NCBI RefSeq assembly: GCF_032854445.1
Contig: NC_088300.1
Coordinates: forward strand, 26,517,608 to 26,581,607
Direction: 5' to 3'
Length of the DNA: 64,000 nt
DNA from: Liolophura sinensis
Lineage: Eukaryota > Mollusca > Polyplacophora > Chitonida > Chitonidae
A model generated the notes under the pieces. That model saw only the letters and a program-made list of their open reading frames with translations. It was not told where the DNA came from and did not search any database. Positions 10,991 through 22,317 of the stretch are shown here, in pieces (within the stretch, counting starts at the first letter, position 1; every line of letters starts with the position of its first letter). The position numbers were made by a program, and so were the translations under genes.

Positions 10991-12530
10991 GACTATAACT
11001 GGTTTTCTTTTTCTGCAGATGGTATCGTGTACTGATACAGTTAACTATGGCTTGGTTAATAATTATTGCAGAATTTAGGTGGAATCCTTGTGATTATATT
11101 ATTGTGATTATTGCAAAAGTATGAAAATGTACCTCAAGCTTGTCCTAGTTTTAGCCTCTTATTCTACGCTATACCCTGATTCTGTTCATTTTCCCTTTCC
11201 CAGGTTTTTTGACAAGTAAAGATATGAATACATTATTTATTATATGGGATTAAAAATGTGAAAAAAAAAAAAAATCAATATTCATGCTACAGTTACATGT
11301 ATATTGACTAAAAATAGCAGGCCAGCGAGTCCCAAACATGAAAAGAAGTAGGGTACATGAATTCTTCCAAGTGCACAATGAAAGTCATAATTTTGTCAAA
11401 AATGGAAGTAGCCACCCTAAACCCAAACTTGGTCTGGCATCATCTGCTATCAACTGCAAATCATGAATGCTTCTGCCGCATTCTAATGTTGACAAATTTT
11501 CACTTTTTTTTTTTTCAAAAGTTAGGTATTCAGAATTGGCATCACATGTCCATATTCTAGTCGTTTGTTTTAAACTTTTGACTGGGACTTGTATTCACAT
11601 TGCCCATAATCGTAAACACCTTGTGTTTAACTCACAACAGAAAAAAAAAAAAAAAATCCAAAAATTTTTCACAAATTAGGTGATCTTGAAATTTTAGTTT
11701 CATCCCTCTTCCAGCACAGAAATAAAAAAAAAAAACAGAACTTTATTCTGCCCCTAAAACTATATTAGTGTTACTTGGTTTAATCTTGCGATCTGGATCA
11801 ATGACTTGGGATCTCCAGCAAAATACTGGAAGTGTCATGGCCTCGAGCTCCACGCTGAGCAAAGGGAATTGGAAAAATCTCACTAGAAAGCAGATTTTCA
11901 GGTAGTGATAATCTTGCGACATACCTACTTTCAGCAACAGTACTACGCATTGATTGCGCCAGTACTGCATCATTTGTACTCTAATGAACAAAGAGCAAAA
12001 TGGCAGAACTACAACAGAAGACATTAGTGTTCAAAGTAGCTCCTGCCGAAATGTTTGCTGGGACGCTTTGTCAAATCGAAAAAATTTAAGAGGCTATGCC
12101 AGAAATTTTTTGCACACAATCAGAGCAAATCTAATTACATTTCTGCTGTTATTTTAGAATACCCCAAATAATTATCTTTCACAAAATATCAGCCTCGTCA
12201 ATGCATATTATCTCAAATCATTAAGTTTCTAAAATTTAGAAAGCAGTCACAGCTTGTTCAAACTTCTGAAGCACTTTAAAGCAGCATTTATCAACAAAAC
12301 AAGACTGATATCACTTAAAGGCAATAATTTTAGTTACTCGGCAAATGCAGAAAATATTTGATCGGCGAATATGAAGTTTTTGCCAAAAAATCTCAAGTAG
12401 CATCTTTAATATATAGCAGAATATGTTTACTACTTCCAAATCATTTTCCCAAATCGTGGTTCTAAAGTCTTAGCTCATACAGGATAAACCCACTACGAAG
12501 ACATTTGTGGATGAAAAGGATCTTTATTAA
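10991..12530. other. Intergenic space between convergent genes
   Basis: This holds AT-rich sequence with A and T homopolymers at about 11262, 11507, 11641 and 11726. I see no coding exon or recognisable repeat. Confidence 0.5.
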
Positions 12531-12532
12531 CA

Positions 12533-12538
12533 TTTTTC
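12533..12538 (-). terminator. Poly(A) signal of HSP90 copy A
   Basis: AATAAA on the minus strand, about 275 bases beyond the stop codon at 12814. It sets a probable 3'UTR of about 300 nt. Confidence 0.6.
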
Positions 12539-12813
12539 TTTTCACATGTCCTTTTCTTCCAATTATATTCATGAAAATTTTAAGACACAGACAAGTACAA
12601 AACACGATCACAATGAATCCACATGAACAACAATTTTTAAATAGTTGTGAGGACACCTCGACGATCTTGTCATTAAATGATGAGAACTATCAATTCTTTT
12701 CTTGAAAGTAATATGCTGACAAATTGCTGAAGGGTGGGGCTACAAGAAACAAATTAATAATAGTGTGTACAATATGGAGGAGGATTCAGTTGAACATTAC
12801 TTTTTTTAAGTTG

Positions 12814-15800
12814 TTAATCAACTTCCTCCATCTTTGAAGCATCATCATCATCGCCTTCCAGAGGTGGCATTTCCTCAGTCTCTGCCACTGCCTCTCCTGT
12901 TGGCACTATATCTTCATCATCAATTCCTGAAAAACACAACATGGTTGCATTACAAGCCAATTCAACAAACTGACATTTTCTGGGCAAGTATGCGAATCCT
13001 CTTAATCACAGGATGCAGTAAGCTGCGCCATCTGAAGCATTTTTTTTTTTTTTTTTTTATAACTGGCCTAATACCATATTCACTGTGGTTATAGCCATGA
13101 AACCGAAGTTACCATACGAAATTCTTTCCAACAGGCAATCACTCTTACATCATGTTTCATCACCTTGGGATGCACATTATTTTAATCAACAATCCGACAC
13201 TATATTCCACTGCTTGTATATTGGGATGTTTTGTTTTGTCACATTGAAAATTATTCAAACACTATTTGGTCTAATCATGACACTAACCCCCAGGTTCTCC
13301 ACTAACAAAACACAAGATCTAACTTCTACTTACCAATTACTGAGATTTTCTATTTCAGAGTAACCCACACTAAGACAACTTTCAACATGAAATAAACCCA
13401 TCTAACCCAAGTGGTGTTTTAACAATTTTTTTAAGTGAAGTTTTCTATTATAGGATGGTGGTCAAGTTGGCTGGCGGAGGAAACCAGACTGCCTGAAGTG
13501 ATCTGCCATTGGTGAGATCCCAACTAAACTTCAAAGCTACACCATAAGCCATGAAAAGTAGATTTCACAGTGTCTTTGGTTGAGAGCCTTACACTCACCG
13601 CCTGCCAGCAGTTTAATATTACGGTTGAAGCCTAAATTTTATTTACCTAATCCGAGTTTGATCATCCTGTAGATTCTGGCTGAGTGAGTTACATTGTCCT
13701 CCAGAGAAAAGCCTGATGCCAGCAGAGATGTCTCAAACAACAACATCACTAAGTCTTTCACAGATTTGTCGTTTTTGTCTGCCTTGACCTTTTCTGATAA
13801 AGATCGGATAATCTGATGGTCTGGGTTGATCTCGAGGTGTTTCTTGGCGGCCATGTACCCCATGGTGCTAGTGTCTCTGAGGGCCTGGGCCTTCATGATG
13901 CGCTCCATGTTAGCTGACCAACCATATTGACTGGTTACAATACAACAGGGAGAGGACACCAAGCGGTTGGATACTACCACCTGAAATAAGCAGAAAATAT
14001 AACATACATTAAGTATTGCTATCCTACATAGAATGTATGTTGAGCACCTGTCTACCAACTCGAAATCTGAAAACAAACCAAGTTTCAGCAACAAAGGAAA
14101 TATTTTCCCTAGAAAAGTTTCACTTCTTCTAGGAACGTTTAGTGTTAGTATTGTATCCTACCAGTGTTTGCATGATCCATTTTAGAAGCAGTATTACAAC
14201 AATTAATTCACAACTGCTACCGGGTCATTACCTTTTCCACCTTTTTATCCAGGATTTCTTTCATGACTTTGCACAGCCCCTCCAGCTCAGCTTTTGCTTC
14301 CTCAAACTTTTTCTTTTCTTCCTCATCCTCTGGCAACTGAAGCCCCTCCTTGGTCACACAGACTAGCGTCTTTCCATCGTACTCTTTAAGCTGCTGAACT
14401 GCGTACTCGTCAATAGGGTCCACCATATAGAGAACCTCGAACCCTCGCTTCTTCACACGTTCCACAAATGCGGAGTTCTGGACAGCTTCACGACTTTCTC
14501 CTGCAAGAAACCATGGCAACAAAATGTAAACTCATTTTACATAATATGGTTGTAAATAAAATTGACATTATAAAATATCCACAGGGTGAATTATCCAAGA
14601 TTTGTGAAACATTCATGGTCGTGTTCTAATGATTGGTATGTGCAACGAGCTAAAAATTACATGACTGCAGTCATTTATGGTTGAGAAAACCTCTATTCAG
14701 CTCTTACGAACAAAAAGAGTTGCCTATTTCTCATCTGGACAAAGATGCCTTAAGTTCTACCCTATTTTCCTGGAATATGGCAGAACACCTAAGTACAGAT
14801 TTATACCTGTGATGTAATAGATGTCTTTCTGGTTTTCCTTCATTCGAGAAACATATTCCTTGAGGGAGGACATCTCGTCTCCACTGGTTGACGTGTGGTA
14901 CCGCAAGAAGTCCGACAGTTTCTTTCTGTTTGTTGTGTCTTCATGCATCCCAAGCTACAATGAAAAGCAACAATTTTTCAGGAAAAAGACAAACACACAT
15001 TGCTTTTCCGCAAGCTTACCCAAGAATTCAAGCAAACTTTGAATTACTGCAAGTTTACACAGGAATCTTCAAGTACACTTTGAATTGCTGCAAGCTTACA
15101 CAGGAATCTTCAAGTACACTGAATTGTTGCAAACTTACACACTAATCTTCAAGCACACTGAATTGCTGCAAGCTTGCACAGGAATATTCAAGCACACTTT
15201 GAATTACTGCAAGCTTACACAGGAATCTTCAAGCACACACTGAATTGCTGCAAGCTCAATAGTAGTCCTTTAAGAACATAGGATTTCTAACTTATCTATT
15301 AACAACAGCTTTTAAAGAGTGAACAAAAGCTAGTGTCAGTGAAGATGAATTTCCAGTGCAAAATTAAAGCCAAAATGGTCCACCAGTGTATAGTACACAC
15401 TGATAAATGGCGCTCACCTTCAAATTTTTGCCGAACTGCTCGTAGAATTTCTTGTAGTTGTCTTTGTCCTCAGCTATGTCGTCAAACAATTCCATACATT
15501 TCTTCACCAGATTTTTCCGGATGACTTTCAAAATCTTGCTCTGTTGTAGCATTTCTCGGGAGATGTTGAGTGGTAAATCCTCAGAGTCCACCACACCACG
15601 GATGAAATTTAAATACTCGGGGATCAAATCCTCACAATTGTCCATAATAAACACTCGCCTCACATACAGCTTGATGTTGTTCCTCTTCTTGCGGTTCTCA
15701 AACAGGTCGAAGGGTGCTCTCTTTGGAACAAACAGCAAAGCTCGAAACTCTAGCTGGCCTTCTACTGAGAAGTGCTGCAAGAGAAAACCACAAGAATAAT

Positions 15801-18792
15801 CAACACACATTGACAATATATTAATTGCAGATTTCATGATGATGAATTATTTATTATACGGTAACTGACCTAAAGTTTCACCCTGGAACTTGGAAAGTGT
15901 ATCCCAGAATTCACTGCGTTGTTTGTGGTTTTTACTGGGTGCCACGAGAGAGCATCAAGGGTGGTTAGGGGGTTACACAGACTGTTCAAGAATGTAATAA
16001 ACAAGCTTGTGCTTCACCATCAACAGTTCATGTTTTCCTCAGTTTTAACTGTAATGATTTTAGTATATGCACTTCGCAACAGCTTGATTGTTTTAGTGTC
16101 ATTTTGTGATAAATGGGAATTGGGAGAAAACCCTGTGAAGATTAAGCATGACTACCTAGTATGCACGTGCAGTCTTGTATTAAATATCCGTTTTAATATC
16201 TGTATGCAAAGTTCTAGCAGAATTTAGCATCCCACTAATCAATACTCGTTCAATGGGCCTAGCAGTAGAGGAGATGAAGCTGTTAAACGGCAATTAAAGC
16301 AACACCTACACACGATTACTTCCGCCCCTGCAGCTAAACATTTCTTGTTCATTCTGGCGTAATTTGAAAGACCATCAACTTCTGCCCACATTTCGTAAAC
16401 ATGAATGACTACTTTTCAGATAATATTTTAGTCATACAGATTGGTTCAAACTACATGTAGAGACAAGCCACTTGCAATCACAAGACTTGAACTTTTCCAC
16501 GTGTCTACCCATCGATAATGCGGCCAAAGGCAAAACAATAATCTTAACTCACATCTGGGCCAAACTGTATACGGGAAATCATAAAACATGCAATTTATTT
16601 TGATATAAAGTTAGTGACAGTGTTGCGTAATGTGATAAACAAATCAGGTTTCCTAATATGCTGGACTCGCACACAGCGCTACCGAAAATAAAGGTAAATG
16701 TAAATGGTGGTAGTTTTCAGAAACCTTGCGTGGAGTAAGTTTTCTGTGTTTAACAGGAGGTTCACCATATAAAAACGCAGAAAAGGCACTCTTCTGCAGC
16801 AGGAGGACAGTTCCAAATGTTAAGAAACAAAATGTGCGTCTAGACTGACATACTAACTTGGAATTACATGGACACAGGAAGCTGAGGAGCTGAAATACGT
16901 TTGTACACATTCTTTGCATAATGATGGCTCTCAGAAGACAACCGTTTACCAGATAACAGTGTGAGGTGACTTCCACATAGGCCTAACCCGCTTAATGTGT
17001 TTGTAGTATACATTGTGCATGTACATTCCTTTCTTGGCGTGGTCATTCTCTAAGATAATGTTTGGAATGTAAAGGTCTGTAATAGACATCACCTGTCTTG
17101 ATATTTTCTTTGATTTCATTCATATTCATATTTAGAGATGAACATGTAGACCTGCACACCTCAATGTCAGTGATTTGACCTTATGTGACGCGCATTAGCA
17201 ATCAGAGCTGCCAAATGCCATTCACGGTTATGAAACAGGCTGCGGGTTTATCACTCTCTTCTGCCATCTTGCCGCCAACTCAGATTGTGGGAAAGTAAAT
17301 GACAGTAATTCATGTGTGAAACTTTAGATTATTTAGGGTATATTTAATTCCGAAATTACAGAGTGCCCACTGTAGTGAAAATTCCCGATAAACCTTACTG
17401 ACCAAAGGCAACAGCTAAAGTGAAAACAGAATGAGATGTTGTTTCATGTGAAAGCCAGATGGGCCCCATACATTTACCTCCACTATCACAAGCAGCCAAA
17501 GGGCAGAAATGCCACACCTAACTGCAGTTCCACTGAAGTAATTATCAGCAGCATATTATAATTTATAACTCTGATGCTTACATCAGCTGTCAGCAACAAG
17601 AATTTGGCTCCCAACAATAAATCCCTTACAACTGTCAATCCCTAAGTTTACCTTAACAGCTAAATGGTCCTCCCAGTCATTGGTCAAAGATTTGTAGAAC
17701 TCTCCATACTCCTCCTGCGTGATGTCGTCTGGGTTACGTGTCCACAGAGGCTTGGTTTTGTTCAGCTCTTCAAACTCTGTGTAGTTCTCTTTGATGGTTT
17801 TCTTTTTCTTGTCTTTCTTGGAATCGTCCTCCTCATCTTCATCAAGGTCTTCCACTTTAGGCTTATCCTACATGAACAATAGTTAGGTTAAAAATACATC
17901 CATCAAAAACCTTTCAATATGAGATTTTAAACTAATTTAAGTGGGAAAAGGAAAGAAAATCAATTTTCAATAATTTATGTCTTGAATCAAGGGACACAAC
18001 TCCTGGTGTCTGTTATATCTCCTCAATCTGCATTTGTTGACCAAGACTTAATCTCACCTTCTCTTCGTCTTTGTCTTCCTCTTTTTTCTCCTCTTCCTCC
18101 TCATCATCAGACACTTCCTTATCTCTTTGCTTCTGTACCAGAAGGCTGATAGGGTACCCAATAAACTGGCTGTGTTTCTTCACCACTTCTTTCAGGCGTT
18201 TCTCCTCCAAGTACTCTGCTTGATCTTCCTTCATGTGCAGGGTTATCCGAGTTCCTCTGCTCAGCTGTTCCCCTGTCAATGGCCGAATGGTGAACGACCC
18301 ACCGGCAGAAGACTCCCATATGTATGCCTCATCATCGTTGTGTTTGGACATAACTGTAACTTTATCTGCTACCAAGTAAGCCGAGTAGAACCCCACACCA
18401 AACTGTCCAATCATAGAGATATCGGCACCGGCTTGCAGGGCCTCCATAAATGCCTTGGTTCCGGACTTGGCAATGGTACCTAAGTTGTTGACCAGGTCTG
18501 CCTTTGTCATGCCCACGCCTGTGTCCACTATGGTCAGGGTGTTCTGCTCTTTGTTAGGGATGATCTGTATGTATAGGTCTTTCCCGCTGTCCAACTTAGA
18601 CGGGTCTGTCAAACTCTCGTATCGAATTTTATCCAAAGCATCCGAGGAGTTTGAGATAAGTTCTCTGAGGAAGATTTCTTTGTTGGAATAGAAGGTGTTG
18701 ATGATTAAGCTCATCAACTGAGCAATTTCGGCCTGGAAGGCGAAGGTTTCAGCCTCCCCTTCCTCAATTTGCTGGCTCTCGATTTCAGGCAT
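12814..18792 (-). CDS. HSP90: Cytosolic heat shock protein HSP90, copy A (723 aa)
   Basis: Coding exons, in order of translation, are 18058-18792, 17652-17867, 15418-15774, 14807-14954, 14232-14500, 13647-13980 and 12814-12926. All are GT-AG and in phase, giving 723 aa plus TAA. ATG follows the acceptor directly (ttttcacag/ATG). HSP90 is a dimeric ATP-driven chaperone for kinases, receptors and other clients. Residues 1-220 form the GHKL ATPase domain, with E44 (catalytic), N48, D90 in V-D-T-G-V-G-M, and the Gly-rich lid G-Q-F-G-V-G-F. Residues about 221-280 are the acidic/Lys charged linker. The middle domain carries R390 in N-I-S-R-E-M-L, and the C-terminal dimerisation region ends in M-E-E-V-D, the TPR co-chaperone motif. 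There is no signal peptide or KDEL, so it is cytosolic. It is paired head-to-head with copy B at 22318-28392. Confidence 0.97.
15012..15262. repeat. Minisatellite of 39-41 bp units in HSP90 copy A intron 4
   Basis: About six units carry aggaatcttcaag at 15061, 15102, 15141 (variant), 15180 (variant) and 15221. The core is gaattgctgcaagcttacac. The matching intron of copy B (25479-25861) has none, so the array arose or was lost after duplication. Confidence 0.85.
16005..16490. mobile_element. About 485-bp insertion in copy A intron 3, absent from copy B
   Basis: Flanking sequence on both sides aligns closely with copy B intron 3, where the same point reads cacgtggaaagtttgtttat without interruption. 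The insert ends carry short imperfect inverted repeats (aagcttgtg and cacaagactt), suggesting a small DNA element. Deletion from copy B is the alternative. Confidence 0.5.
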
Positions 18793-19305
18793 CTGTGAAA
18801 AAGAAAGTAAAAGTTGCATTACTACATTGTGGACGTAAAATGTATACATATTTTCACTGATTATTGGCAGCTGTAATTGCTACGATACATGTTTTTATTA
18901 GTTCTAATTTCAAACCCTGTCCCTACATCATTTTCCGAGAACAAAAGAAAGCTCTACATCCACGACGTACGCATATAGTCCGCGCATTCTATTTTTGCTA
19001 ATTCATTGCTCAATCCACTTACTGCTTTCACCAGTTCTACTGGGTCCGTCGCGTGAATCATTCAGCTTATGGTAAAAGAAATAGTTCAAACAATGCCAAA
19101 GGTATTTAATTAAATCTATATCAAGCCATGGTTCATCAACCAAGGAAGTTAACATGAAGTTAACTTCTTCAAAACCACGTGGGGAGTTCCTTTGTCGGTA
19201 AATCGATCATCATGATGCCGACTGATATTATGTAAAATAAAAAACAAAAATTATGCATACCGGTATTTGCATTTTCATTATGGCCTTACATTCTGTTTCA
19301 CTTAC
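18793..19305 (-). other. 5'UTR intron of HSP90 copy A
   Basis: The donor is GTAAGT at 19305-19300 (minus strand) and the acceptor cacag abuts the ATG. An intron just before the start codon also occurs in copy B. The two intron sequences are not alignable by eye. Confidence 0.7.
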
Positions 19306-19550
19306 CGTGATGATTAACTATGAGAATATCAGAAGAATCGACTAGAACTCCACTGCTCCTGTTGAAGGTAGGTGCGATCGCTTGTTCCTGCAGCGACTTG
19401 ACTAACGCACGTGTTTGTCGAAATGATTGATCACGTGACTGGAGATAACAGCGTCATTTCAATAAAAAGTAAAATTAAAGAGGTTCCCAGATATTTTGAG
19501 AAACGTAACGCAACAAACAATGACTCACATTTATTTTTGGCTATTATTTT
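19306..19550 (-). other. Non-coding first exon of HSP90 copy A (5' end estimated)
   Basis: The exon ends at the strong donor at 19305. Its 5' end is placed about 30 bases downstream of the TATA-like sequence. It contains a palindromic E-box, tcacgtga, at 19431-19438. Confidence 0.5.
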
Positions 19551-19576
19551 GAAAAATAGTGTAATTTTCAGCAGGC

Positions 19577-19651
19577 ATTATAAATATAAAGAACGCCCTA
19601 TTTGATGCGCAAGTTCATCATTTCGCCGTAATGCGGTTTTCTAGAAAGTTC
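19577..19651 (-). promoter_or_regulatory. HSP90 copy A promoter: TATA-like box plus perfect 3-unit heat-shock element
   Basis: ttctagaaagttc at 19639-19651 is a perfect TTC-nn-GAA-nn-TTC heat-shock element. A TATA-like TATATTTA (minus strand) lies at 19581-19588, about 50 bases closer to the gene. The arrangement fits heat-shock-factor control; inducibility itself is inferred. Confidence 0.7.
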
Positions 19652-19993
19652 ATCAGGCGAATTACGGAAGTGTTGATGGAGTTTAGTTCCGGCCGTACTC
19701 CACGCAGCGATGTGGCCAAATCGCCCCTACTTACGAACTACAATCAAGTTACCGTGTATACACATTACTCGGATTCGCTGAAGTATATCTGCAGCATTCC
19801 GGACGTGGTTTGAAAAACATGTCAAATGCTATTAGATATGGCCTAAATTAGAAACACAATTTAGGTATAGTATATGGGTTTATTTTACACCAGTTGAAAA
19901 AGAAGAGACGAGAACTTTATGACAGATACAAGAATATACATGGAATTTATGCATACATGGTAGCGAAAATAAATGCTAATTTCAACCACCCCA

Positions 19994-20258
19994 TGTTTAT
20001 TTATTTATTTATTTATTTGATTGGTGTTGTGCGCCATACACAAGAGTATTTCTCTTATACGACAGTGGTCAGCATATTATGGTGGGAGGAAAACAGGCGG
20101 AGCCCAAAGGAAACCCACGACCATCTGCAGGTTGCTGGCAGACCTTCCCACTTTCGGCCGGAGCATGGGCTGGAAATGAACTCACAGCGACCGCATTTGT
20201 GAGAGGCTCCTGGGTCATTACGCTGCGCTAGCGGGCTACCCGAGCCACAGAGGCCCCC
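19994..20258 (-). mobile_element. tRNA-derived SINE (family 1), near full length
   Basis: On the minus strand it starts gggggcctctgtggctcggg (tRNA head), passes a B-box-like tgtgagttcatttcc, then the body, and ends in (AAATA)n. It shares the conserved 3' body (caccaatcaaataaataaat) with the other family copies in this window. It lies between the two HSP90 promoters. Confidence 0.85.
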
Positions 20259-21512
20259 GATAACCCCACGTCAATGCTGCATTAAAGTACTGTATTTAAA
20301 TTACTACATATGTTCAACACATTAAAACATATGCTCTAGACACAATGTATACCCTTCAGAATATATCAGCGGCTTCTATGCACAGTTCAAAATCTGTAAT
20401 AAAATATTAATTAACGTTCATATAAAATTTATAATGCAGGTCGCTTTTATAACTTTTTCATATTTTATAATCATTTAAACAATATAAATAATACAGGTAT
20501 GAGGTTAATAACTTTAATTAAGAAATTATACAAATCAAGGTTGTCCAACAGACTTTTTTTAATATATTATTTAATTAAGGACCAACATATGATTTTCTGT
20601 GTAATGCATCTATGTTCATAGCTATGGGCCTATCACTGCAATAAACGAAGCATCCCAATCAAGAACCTCGGGCGATTTTTAATAAATGCAGCCTTCATAC
20701 TGATGTACTTATAGGGTTTTAATGCACGCCTATACACATGCAATAATTTATAGTTTATTAAACTTTTGATGATACGTACGTTTTTTAAAATAATATAGTC
20801 TCGTGGATGCGAGTACGCTCGTGACACCACCTCTTTCAGTGAAGATTGAGTGTTTATACCAGTATCTGGCGTGTCTTGCATTGCATGGCGTAAATATGAA
20901 CTCGCGTTGTACAGCTTGTATGTAATGTGTGTTTATTGTCATATGTTCATCAAGATCAGATGATATTTTACACCAGGCCTATTACAACCTCATTGTGCAT
21001 GCATACGTATGTGCGTTAAGAGCATATAAAATCGTTAACAAGCGGAGATGAAATCGAACTTCATGTCACTGCTAATAATGATGAAATCAGTTAATTTAGT
21101 CAGAGTATATACGTAAGTTCAGTACACGTTCTGCGAACCCCAGGCATGTCATTCTAGGCTTATCTAAATCACCAATTTTAAAAAAATGTTTTTCAACAGC
21201 TTTAAAATTTTTATACAACTATAAAATCAGTTTGTCTGTATACAGGGAAGTAAAACAGACATGTATACAGTTACGTGAAATGAATGGGCTTCTACTAAAT
21301 ACACGCACAATGTCGGCCTGCATGCGTAAACAAACTTTTGTGTTGTATTGAGTGGCAACATTTCTTATCTTTCGTAATAAAACATACATGTTTACATGTT
21401 TCAGAACTAATTTTCAGTCGCTTGTAAACACTGCGAATGTTCAGGAAAAATATCGCGAAGAATCTAATTATAATACTCGGACGTTGACACAGTTGAAGTA
21501 TTTTTGATCAGA
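20259..21512. other. Central spacer of the HSP90 inverted pair
   Basis: AT-rich single-copy-looking sequence. I see no exon or repeat beyond simple AT richness. Confidence 0.5.
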
Positions 21513-21561
21513 GAAATTTCTGGAAAGCCGCTTCACAATAATACCAATGCAACTTCCTGAA
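21513..21561 (+). promoter_or_regulatory. Heat-shock elements upstream of HSP90 copy B
   Basis: gaaatttctggaa at 21513-21525 is a perfect GAA-nn-TTC-nn-GAA element. A two-unit TTCctGAA follows at 21554-21561. They lie about 220-270 bases before the expected transcription start. Confidence 0.7.
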
Positions 21562-21742
21562 TATAGTCCCTCGTTATTTCGTTGATATAGCCACAATTAT
21601 GACCTTAACATTGTTCCCATTAAATTATAATTGCAAATTTAACGTAAGTAATGCGCCAGGGTATTGCTTCAAACGTCAAAATTAGCCAAGAAAATTTTTT
21701 TCGAAATGATGGAGCAGGGTTTATGGGTTGCCCTGTTTGGAG

Positions 21743-21757
21743 ATTGGATTGTATAAA
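21743..21757 (+). promoter_or_regulatory. HSP90 copy B core promoter (inverted CCAAT and TATA box)
   Basis: ATTGG at 21743-21747 is followed by TATAAA at 21752-21757, which predicts a start near 21782. Confidence 0.75.
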
Positions 21758-21781
21758 TGCGTCGCGAAAGCTCGAGACCTG

Positions 21782-21875
21782 TTAGATTACTCAAGAACTA
21801 CTTAGATATTCGACGATCACAAAGCGTTAGCAGACGACATACTGCGTTTCCTGAATATTTGCTACTGATATTAAG
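21782..21875 (+). other. Non-coding first exon of HSP90 copy B
   Basis: It runs from the TATA-predicted start to the donor at 21876 (attaag/gtgagt). The intron 21876-22317 ends directly at the ATG, mirroring copy A. Confidence 0.65.
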
Positions 21876-22317
21876 GTGAGTTATGGTTTTGATCAGATCA
21901 GGATGGACGGGGTAAAACGTTGTTGTAGTGTCTCAAAGATCGCCGAGAATCTGTGCTAAAAACTAAATTATATCCACATTTGAGACACCGTTAGAGCCGG
22001 GAGCACTGAGCACGTGTTCTTGCATATACGGACGCATCATCATTTTCTGGTCGACTTTAAGTCTGGCTAAGCACAGTGCGTTGGCATTTCATTCTTTTTT
22101 ACTTTATTCTGGTGTATTAATAGTGGCAGTCCTTTTGAAACTGCTGAGAATATCTGTATTTTAACTTGAAGGAATATGAACCAAATTATATAGGCTGCCT
22201 GTTTTTTACTTGGCAGAAATATATGTACTACCTGACAATGACAGGTGAAAGTGCGCAGGTGGAAGACATTATTTCAATAATTCTATGCTAACGTATTTAC
22301 TTGTGGTTAATTTTCAG

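Noticed and set aside
18127-18483. 118-codon open frame antisense to HSP90 copy A exon 1 (and its twin at 22627-22983)
   Set aside because: It is the mirror of a highly constrained coding exon. The two twins are preserved only because the sense exons are nearly identical, and they have no start context or domain.
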